DNA from: DASQFQ01 sp963811595 | GTDB taxonomy: Bacteria; Actinomycetota; Thermoleophilia; Solirubrobacterales; Solirubrobacteraceae | DNA: 64,000 nucleotides | Direction: 5' to 3' | Assembly (NCBI GenBank): GCA_963811595.1 | Contig: CAWERW010000002.1 | Span: 1-64,000, forward strand | Part shown: positions 8,311-17,904 of the stretch, in pieces | Layout: every line of letters begins with the position of its first letter | Position numbering within the stretch: the stretch's first letter is position 1 | Translations under genes and position numbers: made by a program | The notes under the pieces: generated by a model | The model's database searches: none | What the model was told of the DNA's origin: nothing | What the model saw: only the letters and a program-made list of their open reading frames with translations

Positions 8311-10005
8311 CTAGTGCACGGCGCGCATGCCCTGCGTGCCGCGGCGCTCCGCGCGCAGCCCGCCGGCGGGGCGGACCGCGTGGTCGCACAGCAGGCGCAG
8401 GACGCCGTCGGCGAGCGAGAGGTCGGCCGAGGCCGTGTCGCCGTAGATCTCGAGCAGCCACGCGCCGCGGCCGTCGGTCGCCGCCGCGAGCAGGACGTCG
8501 GTCATCTTGAGCTCGTGGAGGAGCGCGCGCTCGGCCGGGTCCGCGTCTTCGTCCCCCGCGTACAGGTGCAGCGAGCCGCCGCCCACGAGCAGCGCCTCGG
8601 TCGAGGGGTAGTCGGCGAGCGCGTAGCGCGCGCCGTCGATGCCCTGGCGGACGCTGGTCGAGTGGCCGGAGCGGAGGTCGAGCCGGAACAGCGTCTCGAT
8701 GTCGCTGCCGCCGTGCGCGCACAGTGAGACGGCGGCGGCCGCGGCGCGCAGCGACGAGCCGAACGCGGTCGCGAGCCCCTCCAGACGCTCGAGCGGCGCT
8801 GCGGCGCGCAGCGGCCCGTCGAGCAGCCCGAGACCCTGGGTGATCAGCGCGGCGGCGTCGACCTGGAGGCCGTCGCGGCGCGCGCGGCGCGCCCCGCGGC
8901 GGCCGGTGCTGTGCCCGCCGGGCGGCTCGGCCGCGCCGACGACGATGCGGCCGCGGCCGCGGCGCTTGGCGGCGTAGAGGGCGGTGTCGGCGGCGCGCAA
9001 GAGCTCCGAGGGCAGGCGCGGCCCCATCGCCGTCGAGGCGATGCCGCACGACAGCCGCACGGGCGGGCGGTGGCCGGCCAGGTGGTCGATCGCGGCCTCG
9101 ACGGCCACGCGCAGCGTCTCCGCGTCGACGTCCGGTGCGAGGACGGCGAACTCGTCGCCGCTCACCCGGGCGGCGATCGCGTCGGGCAGGTCGTCGGAGG
9201 CGGCGCGCAGCGCGGTCGCGACCGCCTTCAGCGCCCAGTCGCCGCCGTGGTGGCCGCGCACGTCGTTGAGCGCCTTGAGGTCGTCGACGTCGCACAGCAT
9301 CAGCGTCGCCTCCTTCCCCGCGTCGAGCGCGAGCTCGAGCCGCTCCATCAGCGCGTTGCGGTTCGCGAGCCCGGTGAGCCCGTCGCGGAAGGCGAGCTCG
9401 GTCACGCGGCCGTAGAGCTCGGCGCGCGCGATGCCCGCCGCCGCCTGGCCGGCGATCGCGGTCAGCAGCCGCAGGTCCCGCTCGGTGAAGTCGGCATGGC
9501 CGGGGTCGCGGGTGGCCCACAGCTCGCCCCACGCGGCGTCGTGCAGCATGATCGGCACGGCCGCGGACGAGCCCGCGCCGGTGCGCTCGAGCAGCGAGCG
9601 CTCGAGCGGATGCAGATGCGGATCGGCGACGGCCGCGACGTACGGCTGACCTTCGAGCAGCAGCCGCTTCAGCGGGTCGTCGCCGGACAGGCGGTAGATC
9701 TCCCCGACCGGGTGGCGCGTCTCCTGCGGCCCCAGCCGGCCGGCGTTGACGAGCGTGCGCAGGACCTCGGCCTGCGACTCCCAGCGCGAGACCGAGACGG
9801 AAGCCGCGCCGAGCGCCTCGACCGCGGTGTCGGCGGCCACGTCGAGCAGCGCCGACAGCGAGTTGCTGGCGGCCACCGCCGACGAGACGGTCAGCAGCAC
9901 GCGCAGCTCGCCCTCGCTCAGCGCCTCGACGTCACCGCCGAGGCCGCGCGCGACAGCGGACGCCTCGCGGCGAAGGTCTTCCAGACGGCGGACTCCGGAG
10001 CTCAC
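8311..10005 (-). CDS. GAF-GGDEF-GAF diguanylate cyclase-like protein
   Basis: 564 residues, GTG start. An N-terminal GAF domain (~30-190) is followed by a GGDEF domain (~205-355) and a second, weaker GAF domain (~385-545). The active-site loop is SGDEF (near residue 282) in place of GGDEF. SGDEF variants can retain diguanylate cyclase activity, so it may synthesise c-di-GMP. No RxxD inhibitory site is present five residues upstream, so product inhibition is probably absent. No membrane segment is visible, so it is predicted to be a cytoplasmic, ligand-responsive enzyme. It lies downstream of clpX on the same strand with a 48-base gap. Confidence 0.85.
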   Translation of the reverse strand: MSSGVRRLEDLRREASAVARGLGGDVEALSEGELRVLLTVSSAVAASNSLSALLDVAADTAVEALGAASVSVSRWESQAEVLRTLVNAGRLGPQETRHPVGEIYRLSGDDPLKRLLLEGQPYVAAVADPHLHPLERSLLERTGAGSSAAVPIMLHDAAWGELWATRDPGHADFTERDLRLLTAIAGQAAAGIARAELYGRVTELAFRDGLTGLANRNALMERLELALDAGKEATLMLCDVDDLKALNDVRGHHGGDWALKAVATALRAASDDLPDAIAARVSGDEFAVLAPDVDAETLRVAVEAAIDHLAGHRPPVRLSCGIASTAMGPRLPSELLRAADTALYAAKRRGRGRIVVGAAEPPGGHSTGRRGARRARRDGLQVDAAALITQGLGLLDGPLRAAAPLERLEGLATAFGSSLRAAAAAVSLCAHGGSDIETLFRLDLRSGHSTSVRQGIDGARYALADYPSTEALLVGGGSLHLYAGDEDADPAERALLHELKMTDVLLAAATDGRGAWLLEIYGDTASADLSLADGVLRLLCDHAVRPAGGLRAERRGTQGMRAVH

Positions 10006-10053
10006 ACCCCGTACATCGGCTCGGAAGCCTCCGAGCCCAACCTCCGGCGCGAC

Positions 10054-11334
<1,281 letters not shown>

Positions 11335-11374
11335 TGGTTTCCCTCTCCCCTTTCGGCCGACGCGCGCTCCGAGC

Positions 11375-11959
11375 TTAGTGCTCGGAGATCACCCGGTCGA
11401 TGATCCCGTACTCCTTGGCCTCTTCCGAGCTCATGAAGTAGTCGCGCTCGGTATCCGACCTGACCTTGTCGATCTCCTGCCCCGAGTGCTCCGCGATGAT
11501 CTCGTCCAGGCGCCGGCGCAGCTCGATGACCTCGCGGGCGTGGATCTCGATGTCGGTCGCCTGGCCCTGGAAGCCCGAGGAGACCTGGTGGATGAGGATC
11601 TTCGCGTTCGGGAGCGCCATCCGCTTGCCCTTCGCGCCGCCGCCCAGGAGAAGTGCGCCCATGGACATGGCTATACCCACGCAGATCGTTTGGACATCGG
11701 GCTTGATGAACTGCATCGTGTCGTAGATCGCGAGGCCCGCGTACACGGAGCCGCCCGGCGAGTTGATGTAGATCGAGATGTCCTTGTCCGGATCCTCGGA
11801 CTCGAGGTGCAGCAGCTGGGCCACGATCAGGTTCGCGATCTGATCGTCCACGGGCGTGCCGAGGAAGATGATCCGCTCGTTGAGCAGGCGGGAGTAGATG
11901 TCGAACGCACGCTCACCGCGTGACGTTTGCTCGACAACCATCGGGACGAGTGGGCTCAC
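11375..11959 (-). CDS. clpP: ATP-dependent Clp protease proteolytic subunit ClpP
   Basis: 194 residues from GTG; an ATG six codons in (MVVEQTS) is an alternative. The catalytic triad is visible: Ser99 in GIAMSMGA, His124 in ILIHQ and Asp173 in TERDYFMS. The oxyanion strand INSPGGSV is intact. Two family positions differ from the usual consensus: AMSMG in place of AASMG, and GGGAKGKR after the helix. These variants do not touch the triad. The gene lies between tig and clpX, and the protein forms the barrel protease with ClpX. Confidence 0.97.
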   Translation of the reverse strand: MSPLVPMVVEQTSRGERAFDIYSRLLNERIIFLGTPVDDQIANLIVAQLLHLESEDPDKDISIYINSPGGSVYAGLAIYDTMQFIKPDVQTICVGIAMSMGALLLGGGAKGKRMALPNAKILIHQVSSGFQGQATDIEIHAREVIELRRRLDEIIAEHSGQEIDKVRSDTERDYFMSSEEAKEYGIIDRVISEH

Positions 11960-12049
11960 GATCCTCGCTTCGTTTCGCTTCGGCGCGGCAGTTCCTGCAC
12001 AGCGGCCGACTCTAGCAACGGGGCGCCGCCTTCAAACCCCGTCACCCGG

Positions 12050-13408
12050 CTAGCTTCCGGGTGTCCAGATGCCGCTCGCTGCGGCCCTTTCGGCCGTGCC
12101 GACCTCGATCTTCGTCGGCTTGGCCGACTCGGCGATGAGGTCGATCGCCTTGCGCTGGGCGAGCTCGGCCTTCAGCGAGTCGAGCCGGCCGGAGGAGCGC
12201 AGGCGCTCCAGCAGCTTCTTGGGCGAGCCGCCCTCGACGGCCGCGGTGCGCTCGAGCTGCTCCATCACGTCGTCGTCGCTCGCCTCGATGCCCTCGGCCT
12301 CGACGACGGCGGCGAGCACGGCCTCGCGGCGCAGGTCGCGCCCGGCGGGCTCATGGTTGTCGGCGACGATCTCTTCCTCGGTCTTCTGCGCCATCTGCAG
12401 GTACATCTCACGCGGGATGCCCTGGTGGGAGAGCGTGTGCGACATCTGGTCCCACAGCTCGCGCGCGCGGGCCTCGACGAGCGCGTCGGGCACCTCGATC
12501 GTGGCCTGGGCGACGGCGGCGTCGACCGCGGCCTCGCGGAACTCGGCCTCGATCTCGCGCTCCTGCGCCTCGCCGAGGCGCTCGCGGATGTCGTCGCGCA
12601 GCTCGTCGAGCGTGTCAAAGCCGGCCTCGGCCGCGAAGTCCTCGTCGAGCTCGGGCAGCTCCTTGGCCTTGACCTCCTTGACCGTGACGGCGAACTGCGC
12701 CTCCTTGCCGGCCAGGTCCTCGGCGCCGTAGTCCTCGGGGAACTCGATCGTGACCGTGCGGTCGTCGCCGGCCGAGGCGCCCTCGAGCTGCTCCTCGAAG
12801 CCGGGCACGAGCCGGCCGGAGCCGAGCTCGACCATCTGGTCGCGGCCCTCGCCGCCGCCGAACGGCTCGCCGCCGAGCGTGCCGACGAAGTCCATGACCA
12901 CGAAGTCGCCGGTGGCGGCGGGGCGCTCGACGGTCTCGAGCTTCGCCATCCGGTCGCGGATCTGCTCGATCTCCTTGTCGACCGTCTCGTCCTCGACCTC
13001 GGGATCGCGGCGGCCGACCTCGAGCCCCTGGTAGTCGCCGAGCTCGGCGGTCGGGCGGACGCCGATCTCGATCGAGAAGCGCAGCGGCTCGCCCTCGCCG
13101 GGCAGGTCGTCGAGGTCGAGGCTCGGCTCGCCGACGGGGACCACGTTGGCGGCGTCGATGGCGGCCGTGTACCAGCCGGCGATCGACTCGCGGACGGCCT
13201 CGTCGAGCACCGCCTCGCGCCCGACGCGCTGGATGATCACGGGCGGCGGGACCTTGCCCTTGCGGAAGCCCGGGACGCGCAGGTTCTGACCGAGCGCTCG
13301 GGCGGCGACGGCGACGCGCTTCTCGACCTCGGCGGCGGGCACCTCGGCCTGCACGCGGACGCGCGACTCGGGCAGCTCGGTGACGGTGGTGGTGACGGGT
13401 GCGGCCAT
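12050..13408 (-). CDS. tig: Trigger factor (ribosome-associated chaperone and prolyl isomerase)
   Basis: 452 residues from ATG (MAAPVTTTVTELPES). The ribosome-binding signature GFRKGKVPPPVI is present in the N-terminal domain. It is followed by an FKBP-type isomerase domain (GDFVVMDFVGTLGGEPFGGG) and a long helical C-terminal arm domain. The protein binds at the ribosome exit tunnel and folds nascent chains. It heads the tig-clpP-clpX cluster. A much longer open frame runs upstream through the glycosyltransferase region, but it is a GC-rich shadow. The likely -10 (TATCGT on the minus strand, 13427-13422) is only a few bases from the ATG, suggesting a very short leader. Confidence 0.95.
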   Translation of the reverse strand: MAAPVTTTVTELPESRVRVQAEVPAAEVEKRVAVAARALGQNLRVPGFRKGKVPPPVIIQRVGREAVLDEAVRESIAGWYTAAIDAANVVPVGEPSLDLDDLPGEGEPLRFSIEIGVRPTAELGDYQGLEVGRRDPEVEDETVDKEIEQIRDRMAKLETVERPAATGDFVVMDFVGTLGGEPFGGGEGRDQMVELGSGRLVPGFEEQLEGASAGDDRTVTIEFPEDYGAEDLAGKEAQFAVTVKEVKAKELPELDEDFAAEAGFDTLDELRDDIRERLGEAQEREIEAEFREAAVDAAVAQATIEVPDALVEARARELWDQMSHTLSHQGIPREMYLQMAQKTEEEIVADNHEPAGRDLRREAVLAAVVEAEGIEASDDDVMEQLERTAAVEGGSPKKLLERLRSSGRLDSLKAELAQRKAIDLIAESAKPTKIEVGTAERAAASGIWTPGS

Positions 13409-13438
13409 GAGCGGCGTACGACGATACCGTGGCGCCTC

Positions 13439-13579
13439 GTGCGTGCTCGTTTCGCAGGCTGGCTCGTGTGCGGGCCGCTCGGCCACCTCGCGGCCGGGGT
13501 GACGGACTGGGCGATCCTGATCGTCCGCTGGCGCCTTGCCGAGCGTCAGGCGAGGAGGCGCGAGATCAGCCCGAGGTAG
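13439..13579 (+). CDS. 46-residue amphipathic/membrane small protein (tentative)
   Basis: The GTG start gives VRARFAGWLVCGPLGHLAAGV..., continuing TDWAILIVRWRLAERQARR. It has a hydrophobic N-terminal half, a Trp-containing helix and a basic tail. A GATACC -10-like element lies ~11 bases upstream, so the mRNA would be nearly leaderless. The same bases read TATCGT on the other strand in front of tig, giving a possible shared bidirectional promoter. The 3' end overlaps the convergent glycosyltransferase gene by 34 bases. The style resembles small membrane proteins of this lineage, but no family can be named. Confidence 0.45.
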   Translation: MRARFAGWLVCGPLGHLAAGVTDWAILIVRWRLAERQARRREISPR

Positions 13580-14964
13580 TCGAGCAGGCTGCGCGCGCCG
13601 AGGAAGTCGTCGCGCACGCGGGCCTGCGCCGCCTCGCCCATGCGCGCCGCGCGCTCGGGATCCTCGAGCAGGCTGCGGACGGCGTCGCCGTAGGCGTCGA
13701 GGTCGCGCGCGTCGCGCAGCAGCACGCCGCTCTCGCCGTCGACGATCTGGTCCTGGATGCCGCCGACGGCGGTCGCCACCACCGGCCGCGCCTTCCACAT
13801 CGCCTCGGCCACGGTCAGGCCGAAGCCCTCGGCGATGCTCTTCTGCACGACGACCGACGCGGTGCGCTGGAGCGCGTTGACGATCACCGCGTTCTCCTCC
13901 GGGTCGTCCATCGGCAGGCACACGAGATGGATGCTGCGCCGCGCGTCCTCCGGCAGCGACTCGCGCAGCGCGATCGCCTCCTCGAGCACCTCCTTGCCCT
14001 CCGGGTCGTCGGAGACGGCCTCGACCGCCGGGCCCGCGTAGACGAGGTGGGCGCCGGTGCGATGCGCCTCGGCGTGCTCGGCGAAGCCGCGGATGACGCC
14101 CTCGGGGTCCTTCAGGCGGTCCCAGCGCGAGACCTGGAGCACCACCGGGTCGTCGGGCGTCAGGCGCGTGTCCTCGTACAGCTGAGCCCGGTGCTCGATG
14201 CGCGCCTCGCTGCCGTCGCCGCGCGCATAGACCGGCTCGCCGCCCACGTCGGAGTCGACGATCCCGGCGGCGACGAGGATGGCGGCCGTCTGCTCCGGCT
14301 CGAGCTCCTGGTTCTTCGGCGTGAAGGCGTCGATCGACGGAGCGATGACCGCGACCCGGGCGGGGTCGAGCCCTTCCCATACGAAGGCGTCGCGCGAGAA
14401 CACGTAGGCGTCGGCATGCTCGACGTCGACGCGGAGGAAGTCCCACGCGCGGCGCGCGATGTCGTTCGGCTCGTCGACCCCGATGTGGCAGCGCCAGATC
14501 ACGCGCGCGCCGGTGCGCTTGAGCGGGCCGACGAGCCCGGCGGTCTGCGGGTCGTGCAGGATCACGACGTCGTCGTCGTCCATCAGCTGGGCGAGCGCGC
14601 CGGCGTTCTCCTCGAGCGTGCGCTCGTAGACCTCGCGCTCGGCCTCGCCGAGGTCGCCGCCGTCGCCCTCGAAGCCGTGCAGGTGGTTGTGGAGGCGCTT
14701 GGTGACCTCGAAGAACTCCGGGTTGCCGTCGATCACCGCCCAGCGGGCGTCGACGCCGGCGCCCTGCGCGTAGCCGAGCAGCGGGAACAGCAGCTCCACC
14801 ACGCCGCCGCCGCTCGAGGTCGAGTTGACGTTCCAGATCGTGCGCGAGCCGAGCAGCTCGCGGGCGGTGCGGATGCCGTCGGCGAGCTTCTCGAACGGCT
14901 CCGGCTCCAGGACCGACTTGAAGCGCTCCGGCGGGTGGGCGGGAACGTCGACCATGGACGGCAT
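13546..14964 (-). CDS. GT4-family glycosyltransferase, trehalose synthase (TreT)-like
   Basis: 472 residues from the ATG of MPSMVDVPAHPP; a longer frame starts 20 codons earlier. It has a two-domain GT-B fold: the N-terminal part has WNVNSTSSGGGVVELL and ILHDPQTAGL, and the C-terminal part has VLQVSRWDRLKDPEGVI. The nucleotide-sugar motif QKSIAEGFGLTVAEAMWKARPVVATAVGG contains the GT4 E-x7-E pair. This combination matches the TreT trehalose glycosyltransferring synthase family, which joins NDP-glucose and glucose. The substrate is not proven. A dyad (15031-15060) lies in its upstream region, shared with the divergent rsgA. Confidence 0.8.
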   Translation of the reverse strand: MPSMVDVPAHPPERFKSVLEPEPFEKLADGIRTARELLGSRTIWNVNSTSSGGGVVELLFPLLGYAQGAGVDARWAVIDGNPEFFEVTKRLHNHLHGFEGDGGDLGEAEREVYERTLEENAGALAQLMDDDDVVILHDPQTAGLVGPLKRTGARVIWRCHIGVDEPNDIARRAWDFLRVDVEHADAYVFSRDAFVWEGLDPARVAVIAPSIDAFTPKNQELEPEQTAAILVAAGIVDSDVGGEPVYARGDGSEARIEHRAQLYEDTRLTPDDPVVLQVSRWDRLKDPEGVIRGFAEHAEAHRTGAHLVYAGPAVEAVSDDPEGKEVLEEAIALRESLPEDARRSIHLVCLPMDDPEENAVIVNALQRTASVVVQKSIAEGFGLTVAEAMWKARPVVATAVGGIQDQIVDGESGVLLRDARDLDAYGDAVRSLLEDPERAARMGEAAQARVRDDFLGARSLLDYLGLISRLLA

Positions 14965-15030
14965 GGCGAGCAGGATGCCCGCCCGAGGGTAGGGGCAACC
15001 CCCCTTGGCGCGGCTTGGCGGCACCGGTAC

Positions 15031-15060
15031 CGTTGTCCGCGTACGCCTGTGCTGACAACG
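15031..15060. promoter_or_regulatory. Dyad in divergent rsgA / glycosyltransferase promoter region
   Basis: CGTTGTC (15031-15037) and GACAACG (15054-15060) are perfect inverted 7-mers with a 16-base spacer. The site sits between the divergent glycosyltransferase and rsgA starts. TTGTCA on the minus strand could also be a -35 element. A repressor operator is plausible, but no regulator is identified. Confidence 0.4.
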
Positions 15061-15163
15061 CTCTCACACCACCGCTCCGCCGACTCGGTCGTCTGACCGG
15101 GTGCGCCCCCGCGCGCGCTCGGTCCTCCACCGTCCGAGTCCTCGAAGCCAAGGAGCACCTCCG

Positions 15164-16150
15164 TTGTCCACAAGCAGCGCGCGCGTCGCCGCCGTCCATC
15201 GCGGCGGCCTCGAGCTCATCACCGACGCCGGCCCGCTGGCCGGCTTCGTCACCGGCCGCCTGCGCCACGCCGCGGCCTCCGCCGTCGACCTGCCCGCGGT
15301 CGGCGACTACGTCCTGCACGACCCCGAGTCGGGCGCGGTGCACGCCGTGCTCGAGCGCTCGAGCGCGCTCGTGCGCGCGGCCCGCGACGGCCGGGACGGG
15401 CAGATCCTCGCCGCCAACATCGACCTCGTGGTCGTCGTCGCCTCGCTCACGCGCGAGTTCTCGATCGGCCGCATCCAGCGCATGCTCACGCTGGCCGCCG
15501 ACGCGCCGGCCGAGGCGCTCGTCGTCCTCTCGAAGGCCGACCTCGACCCCGACCCCGCCGCGCGCGTGGCCGAGGTCCGGGAGGCGACCGGCGGCGTCGC
15601 TCCGGTGCTGCCGGTCTCGACCGTCGACGGCACGGGCGTCGACGCCGTGGCGGCGCTGCTCGGCCCCGGGGTGACCGGCGTGTTCCTCGGCGCCTCCGGC
15701 GTCGGCAAGACCACGCTGCTGAACCGGCTGACGGGCGGCGAGCGGGCGACCGCGCCGATCCGCGGCGCCGACGACCGCGGTCGCCACACGACCACGCATC
15801 GCGAGCTCGTGCCGCTGACGAGCGGCGGTGTGGTGATCGACACGCCCGGGCTCAAGCTGCCGCGGATCTGGGAGCAGGCGAGCGGCCTCGCGAGCGTGTT
15901 CGCCGACGTCGAGGCGCTCGCGGGCGACTGCCGCTTCGCCGACTGCCGGCACGCCGGCGAGCCCGGCTGCGCGGTGGCGGCGGCGCTCGCCGACGGCAGC
16001 CTCGCGCCCGAGCGCCTCGCCGCGCACGAGCAGCTCGGCCGCGAGCAGGCGTGGGCGGAGTCGCGCCGCGACGAGCGCGCCGCGCGCGAGCGCAAGCTGC
16101 TGGCCCGGCGCCGCCAGATCGAGTATCGGCGAGCGAAAGGGCGGCGCTAG
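15164..16150 (+). CDS. rsgA: Ribosome small-subunit-dependent GTPase A
   Basis: 328 residues from TTG, chosen because AAGGAG (15150-15155) sits 8 bases upstream; the frame is open further back but lacks a better site. The circularly permuted GTPase order is visible: G4 LSKADLD, then G1 GASGVGKT (176-183), then G3 DTPG (226-229). An N-terminal OB-fold precedes it. The C-terminal zinc motif uses Cys256, Cys261, His263 and Cys269 (C-x4-C-x-H-x5-C). RsgA assists 30S maturation. Its stop TAG shares the palindromic CTAG with the convergent flippase-like gene. Confidence 0.95.
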   Translation: MSTSSARVAAVHRGGLELITDAGPLAGFVTGRLRHAAASAVDLPAVGDYVLHDPESGAVHAVLERSSALVRAARDGRDGQILAANIDLVVVVASLTREFSIGRIQRMLTLAADAPAEALVVLSKADLDPDPAARVAEVREATGGVAPVLPVSTVDGTGVDAVAALLGPGVTGVFLGASGVGKTTLLNRLTGGERATAPIRGADDRGRHTTTHRELVPLTSGGVVIDTPGLKLPRIWEQASGLASVFADVEALAGDCRFADCRHAGEPGCAVAAALADGSLAPERLAAHEQLGREQAWAESRRDERAARERKLLARRRQIEYRRAKGRR

Positions 16151-17070
16151 GCGGCGGGCACGCGCGCGGGTGCCTTGCGCGGCTCGAGCAGCCGCGCCAG
16201 CTCACGCCGCGCGCCGCCGAGCCCGAGCGCGTGGACGAGCAGGAGGCCCGAGAGCACCATCCCGACCGCGGTCAGCGTGCCGGTCATGCCGAGGTAGAAC
16301 GCGGTCACCTGGCCGGCGCCGGCGCCGGTCACGCCCGGCAGCGCGGCGACGAGCAGCGCCAGGCTCGCGCCCGCGCCCGCCGGGCCGAACGGCACGAGCC
16401 GGCCGCCGCTGTGGGCGACCATCACGACGAGCACGGCGGTCAGCGAGACCGCGAGGCCGAACGCCGCCAGGAAGCAGGCCAGCGACGTCAGGCGCAGCGC
16501 GCGGCTGAGCATGCCCCACGGCACGACGCGGCGGGCGTACGCGCCCGGGCTGCCGAGCAGCGCGAGCCCCTGCTTGGCGTGCGCGCCCGCGCGGGCGAGC
16601 GCCGGGAAGCGGCGGGCCGCGAAGCGCAACACGAGCCACAGCGCCGCGACGCCGGCCACGATCGCGGCGCCGGTGGCGAGGCCGGGCAGGTGCAGGCCGG
16701 GCACGAGGCCGGCGCTCAGCGCCCACACGGTGAGCGCGGCGCCGAGCACGGTCTCGGCGACCGTCTCGGCGGCCAGCGTGCCGACGAGCGTCGGGCAGGT
16801 CGTCCGCATCCGCCGCTTCATCAGCAGGACGCGCAGCGCGTCACCGCCGCGCGCCGACAGCACGCCGGACGCGCCGGCGCCCGCCACCCACGTGGCGAGC
16901 ACGTCGCGGCGGCGCGGACGGTCCTCGGGCGGATGCGCGGCGCAGAGCACGGAGAACCACCCGCGCCCACGGGCGAGCTGCGAGCAGAGGTGCAGCACCA
17001 CGCCCGCGACCAGCCACAGGAGGTCGACGTGCCCGAAGGACAAGCACGATGACTGTACCCGCGCCCGCAA
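16147..17070 (-). CDS. Flippase-like polytopic membrane protein (LPG synthase TM/UPF0104 type)
   Basis: About 307 residues with some seven or eight hydrophobic helices. The pattern, including SARGGDALRVLLMKRR and SLALLVAALPGVTGAGAGQVTAF, resembles the lysylphosphatidylglycerol synthetase transmembrane/UPF0104 family, often annotated as flippases. The start is uncertain: TTG at 17070 is used here, TTG at 17043 would remove nine residues, and CTG at 17094 just after the previous stop is also possible. No good ribosome-binding site is seen for any. It follows a PAP2-like membrane phosphatase gene, consistent with a role in lipid-linked or glycolipid metabolism (inference). Confidence 0.7.
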   Translation of the reverse strand: MRARVQSSCLSFGHVDLLWLVAGVVLHLCSQLARGRGWFSVLCAAHPPEDRPRRRDVLATWVAGAGASGVLSARGGDALRVLLMKRRMRTTCPTLVGTLAAETVAETVLGAALTVWALSAGLVPGLHLPGLATGAAIVAGVAALWLVLRFAARRFPALARAGAHAKQGLALLGSPGAYARRVVPWGMLSRALRLTSLACFLAAFGLAVSLTAVLVVMVAHSGGRLVPFGPAGAGASLALLVAALPGVTGAGAGQVTAFYLGMTGTLTAVGMVLSGLLLVHALGLGGARRELARLLEPRKAPARVPAA

Positions 17071-17096
17071 CCACGCAGGCGCGAATGTGTGCAGTG

Positions 17097-17855
17097 CTAG
17101 GCGGGGAGCGGGGCCTTGCCGACGCCGAGCTCGGGCCGGCGCCAGGGGCGGGCCCGGCCGGCGAACTTGCGGTCGACGGCGTTGCCGGCGACGTAGCCCG
17201 CGACGGTGACGACGAGGCCGGCGGCGATGTCGAACACGAAGTGGTTGCCGGTGGCCACCACGGCGAGGCCGACGATCGGGGCCCACGTGAGCGCCAGCGC
17301 CTTCGCCCAGCGCGGGCGGAACGCGGCGAACAGCGCGATCCCGACGGCGAGCGCGAAGCCCGCGTGCAGGCTCGGCACGGCGGCGAGCTCGTTGTAGAAG
17401 GACTTCGTGAGCTCGGAGTCGAGCCGGACGCCGCCGCCCGCGGTGATCGTGTCGACGAGGCCGACGCCGGCGAGCCGCGGCGGCGCGACGGGGAAGAGCG
17501 CGTAGATCGGGATCGCGATCAGCCACGTCGCCAGGACCGTGTTGCGCAGCTTGACGTAGACCTCGTGGTTGCGGCGGTAGAGCCAGATCAGCGTGCCGGG
17601 CACGACGATGATCTGCGCGGCCAGGTACAGGTTGTTGAGCAGCCACATGACCCAGCCGCCGTCGAGCGCCTCCTGCACCGAGGTCTCGATGTTCACGCCG
17701 ACGCTCTGCTGCAGGCTCACGATCCACTCGGCGTGGCCGGTGGCGGTCGAGAGGTCGCCGACGGAGACGTAGCGCGAGGCGGAGTAGACGAGGTAGGCCC
17801 CCAGGAAGAGGAAGAGCTCGCGACGGCCGAGGAGTGTGAGGGGGCGCGTGATCAT
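17097..17855 (-). CDS. PAP2-superfamily membrane protein (AUR1/inositol phosphorylceramide synthase-like)
   Basis: 252 residues from MITRPLTLLG, with six likely transmembrane helices. The phosphatase motifs are PPRL, VPSLHAGFAL (catalytic His) and ATGNHFVFDIAAG (second catalytic His and Asp). These match the PAP2_3/AUR1-like branch, which transfers or hydrolyses lipid phosphates at the membrane. The next gene on the strand, nearly adjoining, is a flippase-like protein. The exact lipid substrate cannot be deduced. The open frame extends upstream, but without family sequence. Confidence 0.82.
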   Translation of the reverse strand: MITRPLTLLGRRELFLFLGAYLVYSASRYVSVGDLSTATGHAEWIVSLQQSVGVNIETSVQEALDGGWVMWLLNNLYLAAQIIVVPGTLIWLYRRNHEVYVKLRNTVLATWLIAIPIYALFPVAPPRLAGVGLVDTITAGGGVRLDSELTKSFYNELAAVPSLHAGFALAVGIALFAAFRPRWAKALALTWAPIVGLAVVATGNHFVFDIAAGLVVTVAGYVAGNAVDRKFAGRARPWRRPELGVGKAPLPA

Positions 17856-17904
17856 CGTCAGTCGATGATCCCGGGCGGCCCGCGCCCGCCCAACGTGGCG
17901 GCCT

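Noticed and set aside
11999..12049. Weak CGGGG/CCCCG hairpin between tig and clpP as a terminator
   Set aside because: Only five base pairs with a 13-base loop, not distinguishable from chance at this GC content.
12050..16027. 1325-codon open frame covering trigger factor and beyond
   Set aside because: Only the 452 residues from 13408 have family sequence; the rest is antisense or out of frame to the glycosyltransferase and rsgA genes, typical of GC-rich shadows.
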